Assembly: GCA_030064795.1 (NCBI GenBank)
Contig: JASJEI010000093.1
Location: forward strand, 1 to 10,356
DNA from: Pleurocapsa sp. MO_226.B13
GTDB lineage: Bacteria > Cyanobacteriota > Cyanobacteriia > Cyanobacteriales > Xenococcaceae
Length of the DNA stretch: 10,356 nt
Direction of reading: 5' to 3'
The notes beneath the pieces were generated by a model, which made no database searches, was not told the DNA's origin, and saw nothing but the letters and a program-made list of their open reading frames with translations. Every line of letters begins with the position of its first letter. Position 1 is the first letter of the stretch. The position numbers and the translations under genes were made by a program. Positions 6,491-10,356 of this stretch are shown here, in pieces.

Positions 6491-6520
6491 TGATGGCTAA
6501 AGCCGAGAAACTTTCCATCA
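6491..6520. other. Bulged hairpin overlapping a tiny reading frame
   Basis: TGATGG (6491-6496) pairs with CCATCA (6515-6520), and inside it AAAG (6499-6502) pairs with CTTT (6511-6514), leaving a 2-base bulge and an 8-base loop. On the + strand only four T residues follow (AGGTTTTAAT). It could be a weak terminator or part of a decayed element. Confidence 0.3.
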
Positions 6521-6567
6521 AGGTTTTAATCGATCGTTTCGCGCTTCGTCAAGTGGTTATTGTCTAA
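6493..6567 (+). pseudogene. Tiny open frame, possible transposase scrap
   Basis: ATG to TAA gives 24 residues, including KVLIDRFALRQVVIV, after a purine-rich AGAAGA at 6485-6490. The run RFALRQVVIV resembles the strand before the GDRG motif of some IS4/IS1634-type transposases, but that motif does not follow and no flanking transposase frame was found. It may be a remnant, a small protein or chance. Confidence 0.2.
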
Positions 6568-6600
6568 CTTTTTAAACTCTTCATTTTTCTGAAATAAATC

Positions 6601-6658
6601 TTTGTAGTCTGATGGGGATAGAAACCTTAGAGGTAAAAAACTCTTAAAAGACTACAAA
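6601..6658. repeat. 58-bp segment bounded by 10-bp perfect inverted repeats
   Basis: TTTGTAGTCT (6601-6610) and AGACTACAAA (6649-6658) are exact complements. The interior contains a weaker nested pairing (AGAG with CTCT). No T-run follows on the + strand, so it does not look like a terminator. It could be an RNA hairpin or a very small mobile-element remnant. Confidence 0.4.
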
Positions 6659-6714
6659 AAAAACTATGATACGGTTTTGAGCTTAATCGCGATCGTGAGA
6701 AAGTAATTTATGAC

Positions 6715-6888
6715 CTGACTGCCTGACACAAGTCCCTCAAAGGCTTTTCCTGTATAGGTTTGATATTTTTATAGTCAAAGGTCATTTTGGAGTAATGCGA
6801 TCGCGATCTGCGCATTAATCTACCGTACTAGAGAAATATAATTTCCACGAAAAATATAGGGATTGACATAGATGTGTCAGGCAGTCAG
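6715..6888. mobile_element. 174-bp MITE-like element with 16-bp perfect inverted ends
   Basis: CTGACTGCCTGACACA (6715-6730) is exactly complementary to TGTGTCAGGCAGTCAG (6873-6888). The 142-base interior has no reading frame of note, but near its centre TAATGCG (6793-6799) pairs with CGCATTA (6811-6817) around GATCGCGATC. Terminal inverted repeats with a short non-coding interior are the form of a miniature inverted-repeat transposable element. No clear target-site duplication is visible, and the parent insertion sequence is not in the window. Confidence 0.5.
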
Positions 6889-7082
6889 CTCTAATGGTCA
6901 ACGAAGATGGGTTGACACTCATTGGTTTCGAGGGAAAGGGCTTTATATATCATTAAGGTAAACAAGCGAGGAATATGAGCTAATTCCATAACTGTCTGTA
7001 AATCATTCAGATTTGAGATATTATATGGAAAAAGTCAGTATGATAATATAGTTGTACTGCACACGATAACGGGTTCTTCAGC

Positions 7083-7116
7083 AAGAGGAGCAAAACTGTA
7101 AGAGGAGCAAAACTGT
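7083..7116 (+). repeat. Perfect 17-bp tandem duplication containing the ribosome-binding site
   Basis: AAGAGGAGCAAAACTGT occurs at 7083-7099 and again at 7100-7116 without any mismatch. Each copy contains AGGAG. Only the second is followed by a G that makes the GTG start at 7115, with AGGAG about 8 bases before it. The first copy would give GTA and cannot start translation. Confidence 0.85.
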
Positions 7117-7711
7117 GACCCACTCGATTAGTTGTAGTTGTGGCAAACTTAAAGGTATACTCAAACGCGATCGAGATGTCAATAGGTGCGTGTGCTACTG
7201 TGCTGATTGTCAAGCCTTTGCCCGTTTTCTAAAACGAGAGAATGAAATACTTGATGAAATGGGTGGTACTAGTCTCATTCAGACGATCCCTGCAAATATT
7301 ACGATTACTGAAGGCATTGAAAATCTAGCTTGTATGCGTCTTACTGACCATGGTCTGTTGCGATGGTATACAACTTGTTGTAATACTCCGATTGGCAATA
7401 CTCCTCCAAATCTCAACATATCGTTTATCGGTTTAGTCCACAACTGTTTGAGTTCGGATCGCAATTCCTTAGACAAATCCTTTGGTTCTGTACGTATGCA
7501 AGTAAATACTAAATATGCGATTGGAGAAGATAAGCCAAAATCGGTAGGACTTCTATCTGGTACCCTACGTTTGATTGGCATGATGCTTAAAGCTCGTTTT
7601 GATGGTAGCTACAAACATACACCATTTTTTGTTCTAGAATCTGGTACTTCTATAGTTACCCCGAAAGTACTCAACGATCGAGAGTTGAAGGACGTAATGA
7701 ATGCCGTATAA
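7115..7711 (+). CDS. GFA-like zinc-binding protein of the DUF6151 type
   Basis: This is a 198-aa cysteine-rich protein. The N-terminal CSCG (Cys7, Cys9), the cluster CVCYCADCQAF (Cys25, 27, 29, 32) and TTCCNTPIGN (Cys88, Cys89) reproduce the zinc-ligand layout of the GFA/CENP-V fold, where a CxCG start and a CxC..C cluster bind zinc. The longer C-terminal half fits the DUF6151 branch (about 200 aa) rather than classic GFA enzymes such as glutathione-dependent formaldehyde-activating enzyme (S-(hydroxymethyl)glutathione synthase). The substrate is unknown and I would not assume formaldehyde. The start is GTG at 7115, because no ATG or TTG follows the in-frame stop at 7067-7069 and an AGGAG lies at the right distance. 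No neighbour shares its strand closely, so it is transcribed alone in a decayed region, perhaps as a transferred gene. Confidence 0.75.
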   Translation: MTHSISCSCGKLKGILKRDRDVNRCVCYCADCQAFARFLKRENEILDEMGGTSLIQTIPANITITEGIENLACMRLTDHGLLRWYTTCCNTPIGNTPPNLNISFIGLVHNCLSSDRNSLDKSFGSVRMQVNTKYAIGEDKPKSVGLLSGTLRLIGMMLKARFDGSYKHTPFFVLESGTSIVTPKVLNDRELKDVMNAV

Positions 7712-7749
7712 CAATCCGCTTGCACATTGACCAGATCGAGTTCTTTGTT

Positions 7750-7782
7750 GAGTTTGAGAGTTCCTCGCGAGGACTAAAACTC
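7750..7782 (+). terminator. Nested hairpin downstream of the DUF6151 gene
   Basis: GAGTTT (7750-7755) pairs with AAACTC (7777-7782), and the interior contains the 12-base perfect palindrome TCCTCGCGAGGA (7762-7773). It lies 38 bases after the stop codon. There is no T-run (TTAATTTC follows), so it may stabilise the transcript end rather than terminate it. Confidence 0.35.
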
Positions 7783-7836
7783 TTAATTTCACGATCGCAA
7801 AGAAACCTAGACTCCATTACGAGCAGCCAAAATCAA

Positions 7837-8168
7837 TCAAGAATCAACTTCCATTGGCTCGTTATCGACTAACTGAACCTGATAGCGTTGCAGAATCATG
7901 ACCAAAGTTAACATAACTTCCAAGGCAGCAAAGTTAGAACCAATGCAGGTATGAGGGCCACCACCGAAAGGAAATAGGCAAACTTGTGTCGTTTAGTTGC
8001 TGATTCTCCTATAGTAAAGCGATCGGGTTGGAAATCTGCGGTATTTTTCCAAAATTGGGGATGTCTGTGGGTAATGTAGGGCGAAATAAAAATAATCGCG
8101 TCTTGAGGAATATTAAAGCCAGCAATGGTATCTGCTGAGGCAGCTAGCTTCACCGAAAATAATACCAA
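7837..8168 (-). pseudogene. Cytochrome P450 remnant (C-terminal part, frameshifted)
   Basis: Only about 110 residues of a normally 400-500-residue haem monooxygenase remain. The first frame (from 8168) carries the end of the substrate-side strand (DTIAGFNIPQDAIIFIS), then THRHPQFW and the meander motif FQPDRF. Near 7970-7975 the frame breaks. Restoring one base in the run read as TTCCTTTC gives PFGGGPHTCIG with the haem-ligand cysteine (codon at 7947-7945), continuing to a stop at 7837-7839. A single-base deletion therefore hits the haem loop. The upstream part, including the ExxR helix, is missing; homology stops at about 8160, where a dispersed repeat begins. The protein cannot be functional. 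In an intact gene the product would oxidise a lipid-like or other small substrate. Confidence 0.85.
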
Positions 8169-8210
8169 TTCTCAAAAATAGCTAAATAGATAACCAAATT
8201 ATTTTCTCTT
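8162..8210 (+). repeat. Dispersed repeat, copy A (begins ATACCAATTCTCAAAA)
   Basis: This stretch aligns by eye over about 48 bases with 10209-10256 (copy B), sharing ATACCA, TTCTC, TAGCTA, AGATA and CAAATTATTTT with few differences. Its start coincides with the point where the P450 homology ends. The role is unknown; it looks like an intergenic repeat or insertion-sequence end. Confidence 0.6.
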
Positions 8211-8273
8211 ATAAATAGTTCCTTAAATTCAAAAGTCAAAGGCTTAGAGTTAGAAAATCAACACCTACGTCCT

Positions 8274-8744
8274 ATGGTTGCTTGCCATCAAGAACTTTTA
8301 GATGAGTTCTTAGACAAATTTTGGGATTACTACCGAGAACTACTAGCTTATACAGATTCTCCTAGCGCAGAAGTCGCACGGGAACTAAAGTCTAAATTCT
8401 GGAAACTGTTTGATACAAAAAGTGGTTACGAACAGTTGGATAAACGAAAACGATTAACTGCTGCTATTGCATCGGAGTTGCTTCTAGTTTTGGAGCATCC
8501 GGAATTACCCCTGCATGAACTACCTGCTGAATTAGCTGCTAGAACTATGGTGCAGCGACGTAATATTAGCTATGCTACTCAGACTACTGAGGGGACTAAA
8601 GCTTGGGATACTTTTATGTCTCTTGTTGCTACTACTCGTAAATTGGGAATCAGCTTTTTTGAGTATGTGCGCGATCGCATTGGTGAGACCGGAATCATCC
8701 CCTCTCTGGCGACTATTATTCGCGAAAAATCTTCTGTTAATTAA
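8274..8744 (+). pseudogene. Transposase fragment (C-terminal part of a cyanobacterial DDE transposase)
   Basis: The 156 readable residues match the C-terminal end of a transposase type that I recall from cyanobacterial insertion sequences: CHQELLDEFLDKFWDYYREL, then GYEQLDKR, HPELPLHELPAELAAR (74-90), QRRNISYATQTTEGTKAWDT (94-113) and TTRKLGISFFEYVRDRI. In related proteins the middle segment reads LPLHNNPAE, where the last Glu is probably the third catalytic acid; here NN is replaced by EL. The N-terminal catalytic part with the two Asp residues is absent. The frame stays open upstream to 8190 and some similarity may begin before the ATG (ENQHLRP). The end overlaps the hicB stop by four bases and no insertion-sequence end remains. 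I consider it a dead remnant. Confidence 0.75.
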
Positions 8745-8953
8745 GCGTACAGCAAACGACCTTTAGGAATGGGAATCTCGCGACCTAACTCTTGTGCTGT
8801 TTCGATCCATTCTTGAATTACAACCTCGACGTTTGTTACTGCTTCAATATAAGTTTGACCATCTGCCATACATCCTGGTAATTCAGGAACTTCTACAATA
8901 AATGCGTTATCGGATTCACTCCAATAAATGATTAGTTCGTATTTAATCGACAT
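8741..8953 (-). CDS. hicB: HicB family antitoxin (short form)
   Basis: This is a 70-aa protein with the HicB core: KYELIIYWSESDNAFIVEVPELPGC followed by MADGQTYIEAVTNVEVVIQEWIETAQELG. The PELPGC turn and the GxTYxEA helix are the family signature. It should neutralise the HicA toxin by binding it. The protein ends right after IPIPKGRLLYA, so the C-terminal DNA-binding domain found in longer HicB proteins is missing. The ATG at 8953 is preferred over a GTG at 8956 because AGGGG lies just upstream. It overlaps the end of hicA by 11 bases, which implies translational coupling in a hicA-hicB operon. Its stop codon abuts the transposase fragment on the other strand. Confidence 0.85.
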   Translation of the reverse strand: MSIKYELIIYWSESDNAFIVEVPELPGCMADGQTYIEAVTNVEVVIQEWIETAQELGREIPIPKGRLLYA

Positions 8954-9203
8954 CACTATCCCCTAAACGATATTTAACTATGAGATTTCTAATTTGCTTA
9001 ACCTGATAACCTTTAGCTTTATTACTTTTTGGTTGGATATTAATTATTTCTTCTACATTGTCTTTGGTGAAAATATAATGGTCGCCTTTAATTCTTTCTG
9101 TAAATCCTAACTTTTTTAGTAGCTGGCACAATTCAATGAATTTGATATTGTTATCAGATGTTCCTGAAAGAATTCTTTGTAGCAATTTTTCATATTTTCC
9201 CAT
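8943..9203 (-). CDS. hicA: HicA family mRNA interferase toxin
   Basis: This is an 86-aa protein of the HicA (YcfA-like) family, toxins that bind and cleave mRNA in the cytoplasm. The hallmark is the double-stranded-RNA-binding-like fold with KLGFTERIKGDHYIFTK, where the histidine of GDHYIF (about residue 42) is the catalytic residue; it is present here. The C-terminal part has the pattern YQVKQIRNLIVKYRL common to the family. The N-terminus (MGKYEKLLQRILSGTSDNNI) is slightly longer than in minimal HicA proteins. The gene precedes hicB on the minus strand and overlaps it. The ATG at 9203 has little Shine-Dalgarno sequence, but an inverted repeat lies directly before it. The toxin looks intact. 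Confidence 0.85.
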   Translation of the reverse strand: MGKYEKLLQRILSGTSDNNIKFIELCQLLKKLGFTERIKGDHYIFTKDNVEEIINIQPKSNKAKGYQVKQIRNLIVKYRLGDSDVD

Positions 9204-9204
9204 A

Positions 9205-9216
9205 ATCTATTTAGAT
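9205..9216. promoter_or_regulatory. Candidate operator at the hicA start
   Basis: ATCTATTTAGAT has arms ATCTA and TAGAT (9205-9209, 9212-9216) and begins one base upstream of the hicA start codon. Toxin-antitoxin operons are often autoregulated at such sites, but the HicB here lacks a DNA-binding domain, so this is weakly supported. Confidence 0.25.
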
Positions 9217-9250
9217 CGGCGATTGCTCTTATGATTTTTCACAACCTAGA

Positions 9251-9317
9251 ATGACATCTGCTATTGTAGACTACCTCAAAATAAACAAGCGATGCCTACG
9301 GCTAGCTTCGCAATCGC
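9251..9317. repeat. Palindromic intergenic repeat, copy 1 (upstream of hicA)
   Basis: The segment has two parts. Positions 9251-9281 (ATGAC..T..G.TATTGTAGA..A.CTCAAAA) match 10071-10102, and GCGATGCCTACGGCTAGCTTCGCAATCGC-type sequence occupies 9289-9317. The second part starts with GCGAT and ends with ATCGC, a form of intergenic repeat common in cyanobacteria. The rest of 9204-9426 shows no gene. Confidence 0.65.
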
Positions 9318-9426
9318 CCTTACTTAATAAATAAACTCGAATCTACATTAAAAAAACTACCTAATACTCTGGGCAGATCGCGATCGATGTCTAATTTTCC
9401 ATCTAATACTTTTATCTCTATTACCT

Positions 9427-9813
9427 TTACCAAATACGTTGTATCGAATACAAATCAAATAACTTATCAATACTTAAAATTGGCATCTGTTCGATTATGG
9501 ATTGAGATATTAGAAGGCGATCGAAAGGATCTTTATGATGCTGGGGTAAGTTTTCTAGAAAGTAAATATGATTGAGAAAAATTGGCAATAATTGAAATTG
9601 ATTAATATTTTGTTGGTCTTGAATGAGTTTTGCTAGAGGTAGATTTAGTTCGAGTTTTCCTAATTGTGATTTGATTTGGATTTCCCAGACACTGACAAAG
9701 CTAATAAAAATAGTATTTCTCTCATCCATCAATAAGTTTTTGACTGTACTAGAAATCTTCTTACATTCTCCACTCCACCAGATTAAAACATGAGTATCTA
9801 ATAAAAAAATCAA
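9427..9813 (-). CDS. vapC: VapC family PIN-domain toxin
   Basis: This is a ribonuclease of the PIN fold, the toxin of a type II toxin-antitoxin pair. With the TTG start at 9813 it has 128 aa. The four acidic metal-binding positions are all present: LLDTHVLIWW (Asp6), VSVWEI (Glu44), HHKDPFDRLLI (Asp95 and Asp98) and SIDKLF (Asp116). The pattern DTHVLIW and KDPFDRLL is typical of the subgroup partnered with DUF2281 antitoxins. I chose this start because GGGAG lies 4 bases upstream and TTG overlaps the antitoxin stop as TTGA, the usual coupled arrangement. An upstream in-frame TTG at 9828 would add five residues (MAGRK) and overlap the antitoxin by more. The toxin appears intact. Confidence 0.85.
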   Translation of the reverse strand: MIFLLDTHVLIWWSGECKKISSTVKNLLMDERNTIFISFVSVWEIQIKSQLGKLELNLPLAKLIQDQQNINQFQLLPIFLNHIYFLENLPQHHKDPFDRLLISQSIIEQMPILSIDKLFDLYSIQRIW

Positions 9814-10037
9814 TTTTCTCCCAGCCAAAAGCTATCGTCTAAAGGTTCGTTAAAATCTTCACTTATAGATATTTTACCTTGATGAAGATCTGGAACTCTT
9901 TTAATATTCTGCTGTTCTGATATAGCTCTTTGAGCTAAAAAATCGACAAAATCTAATACTTGTTTTTGTTTGTCTACAGGAAGAGTTTTTAATTTAATTG
10001 CGATTAAGTCTGAATAGTTATAGGTTTGATAAGTCAT
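9810..10037 (-). CDS. DUF2281 family antitoxin (VapB-type) paired with the PIN toxin
   Basis: This is a 75-aa protein. The helical segment LKTLPVDKQKQVLDFVDFLAQR (about 16-37) is the DUF2281 signature (L..LP...Q.EVLDFV.FL). The second half (RVPDLHQGKISISEDFNEPL, then DDSFWLGEN) is acidic and probably wraps around and blocks the PIN toxin. It lies immediately upstream of vapC with a 4-base stop-start overlap (TTGA), and its last codons hold the vapC ribosome-binding site, so the antitoxin is made first. Its own ATG at 10037 has a weak Shine-Dalgarno sequence. A promoter with an overlapping inverted repeat lies just upstream and could be an autoregulatory site. A distinct DNA-binding domain is not obvious in the sequence. 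Confidence 0.8.
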   Translation of the reverse strand: MTYQTYNYSDLIAIKLKTLPVDKQKQVLDFVDFLAQRAISEQQNIKRVPDLHQGKISISEDFNEPLDDSFWLGEN

Positions 10038-10055
10038 GATTCTAACTTTAAACTC

Positions 10056-10085
10056 ATTGTATATTTAATTATGACTTACGGTCAT
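10056..10085 (-). promoter_or_regulatory. Candidate promoter and operator of the vapBC-type operon
   Basis: On the minus strand ATGACC (10085-10080, 4 of 6 matches to the -35 consensus), 18 bases and TACAAT (10061-10056, 5 of 6 matches to the -10 consensus) form a plausible promoter. ATGAC (10071-10075) and GTCAT (10081-10085) form an inverted repeat with a 5-base spacer that overlaps the -35 box, as an operator for an autoregulated toxin-antitoxin operon would. Confidence 0.45.
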
Positions 10086-10206
10086 TGTAGATTATCTCAA
10101 AACAGCGATGCCTATATGCGAAGCGGCTTGCACTTGTCCTAAAGGATACACCTTCGGATATCGCATTGAGTGTATCCGTGATAGACGGCTAGCTCCGCAA
10201 TCGCCC
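10071..10206. repeat. Palindromic intergenic repeat, copy 2, expanded (upstream of the antitoxin gene)
   Basis: The left part (10071-10102) matches copy 1. The GCGATGCCTA start (10105) and the ACGGCTAGCTCCGCAATCGCCC end (10185-10206) also match copy 1, but about 70 extra bases lie between them. This insert holds GGATACAC (10144-10151) and GTGTATCC (10170-10177), a perfect 8-bp inverted repeat around CCTTCGG-type sequence. It looks like one repeat nested inside another. Confidence 0.6.
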
Positions 10207-10208
10207 TT

Positions 10209-10356
10209 ATACCATTTCTCGAAACTAGCTAGAAAGATAGCAAATTATTTTTTATTAATTAAAATTCTTAAAACCCCTACTATGTTTAGTTTTTGAATTT
10301 TGAATTTTGAATTTTGAATTAAAACTAAGTCTCCAATGACTTTTGAGAACTGGTAT
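10209..10356. mobile_element. Possible small element bounded by ATACCA inverted ends (copy B)
   Basis: The left end ATACCATTTCTCGAAA (10209-10224) and the reverse complement of the right end, ATACCAGTTCTCAAAA (10356-10341), match at 14 of 16 positions. The interior is AT-rich, non-coding and contains the heptamer tract. The right end coincides with the window edge, so the true length is unknown. The stretch 10038-10356 contains only repeats and the promoter; no gene is seen. Confidence 0.4.
10291..10318. repeat. Heptanucleotide tandem repeat (TTTTGAA x4)
   Basis: Four perfect TTTTGAA units (10291-10297, 10298-10304, 10305-10311, 10312-10318) and a partial fifth follow one another. Short tandem heptamers of this kind are known in cyanobacterial intergenic DNA and vary in copy number. 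Confidence 0.85.

Larger units (their letters stand above)
6222..7082. other. Intergenic region of about 0.86 kb without a convincing gene
   Basis: No reading frame here has a recognisable domain or good coding character on either strand. It holds several inverted repeats (6404-6423, 6491-6520, 6601-6658, 6715-6888), a HIP1 site (6797-6804) and one very short possible reading frame (6493-6567). I saw no tRNA or other known RNA. The pattern suggests decayed mobile DNA. Confidence 0.6.

Noticed and set aside
6605..6630. GATGGGGATAGAAAC looked like the end of a cyanobacterial CRISPR repeat
   Set aside because: It occurs once, with no second copy at spacer distance and no cas gene nearby.
6863..6920. 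Two TTGACA boxes as promoters for the DUF6151 gene
   Set aside because: Neither has a -10 box at a proper spacing, and both are about 200 bases from the start codon.
7007..7581. Two minus-strand open frames of 68 and 100 aa
   Set aside because: They overlap the DUF6151 gene or its leader in antisense; the + strand frame has clear zinc-ligand motifs.
8572..8766. 64-aa + strand open frame
   Set aside because: It is a shifted frame of the transposase fragment, rich in leucine from the shift.
9387..9575. 62-aa + strand open frame
   Set aside because: Most of it is antisense to the end of the PIN toxin gene and it shows no motif.
10108..10296. 62-aa + strand open frame
   Set aside because: It runs through the palindromic repeats and the heptamer tract and is not coding.

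Overview
The window looks like chromosomal DNA of a cyanobacterium. The palindrome GCGATCGC (HIP1, a cyanobacterial hallmark) occurs seven times in about 10 kb (389, 911, 2529, 4465, 5087, 6797, 8671). Two genes belong to families known from cyanobacteria and algal plastids (Ycf35 and Ycf46), and the intergenic DNA is AT-rich with GCGAT...ATCGC palindromic repeats and heptameric tandem repeats. I cannot name the species; a unicellular or pleurocapsalean type is only a guess.

Left part (1-2700, + strand): the possible tail of a gene cut by the window edge, then four separate genes. They are a small membrane-anchored cyanobacterial protein, a 142-aa protein that resembles the beta-carboxysome chaperone CcmS, a 281-aa single-pass membrane protein with a coiled coil, and a four-helix membrane protein of the phage holin 4_2 family. 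The last one converges on the next block, and a good intrinsic terminator for the opposite strand lies between them.

Middle part (2700-6221, - strand): reading in the direction of transcription, a PBP4-type D-Ala-D-Ala carboxypeptidase of unusually compact form, then a ribbon-helix-helix (RHH) protein with a CxxC knuckle, then the Ycf46-type AAA+ ATPase, then Ycf35 (DUF1257). The RHH gene has a near-consensus promoter with a palindrome at the expected transcription start. It probably forms an operon with ycf46, and the RHH protein may regulate its own promoter.

Right part (6222-10356): an accessory, decayed region. About 0.9 kb without a convincing gene holds a 174-bp element with perfect 16-bp inverted ends. 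It is followed by a zinc-binding GFA-like (DUF6151) gene whose ribosome-binding site lies in a perfect tandem duplication, a frameshifted and truncated cytochrome P450 remnant, and the C-terminal piece of a transposase. Two toxin-antitoxin operons on the - strand follow: hicAB, and a vapBC type with a DUF2281 antitoxin and a PIN toxin. Related intergenic repeats lie directly upstream of both operons, and a second repeat family marks the P450 breakpoint and the right end of the window. This is the pattern of a plastic, repeat-rich region that accumulates toxin-antitoxin genes and remnants. I did not find a clear large undescribed system. The best candidates for something new are the RHH-Ycf46 regulatory unit, the compact carboxypeptidase, the 174-bp inverted-repeat element and the shared upstream block of the two toxin-antitoxin operons.
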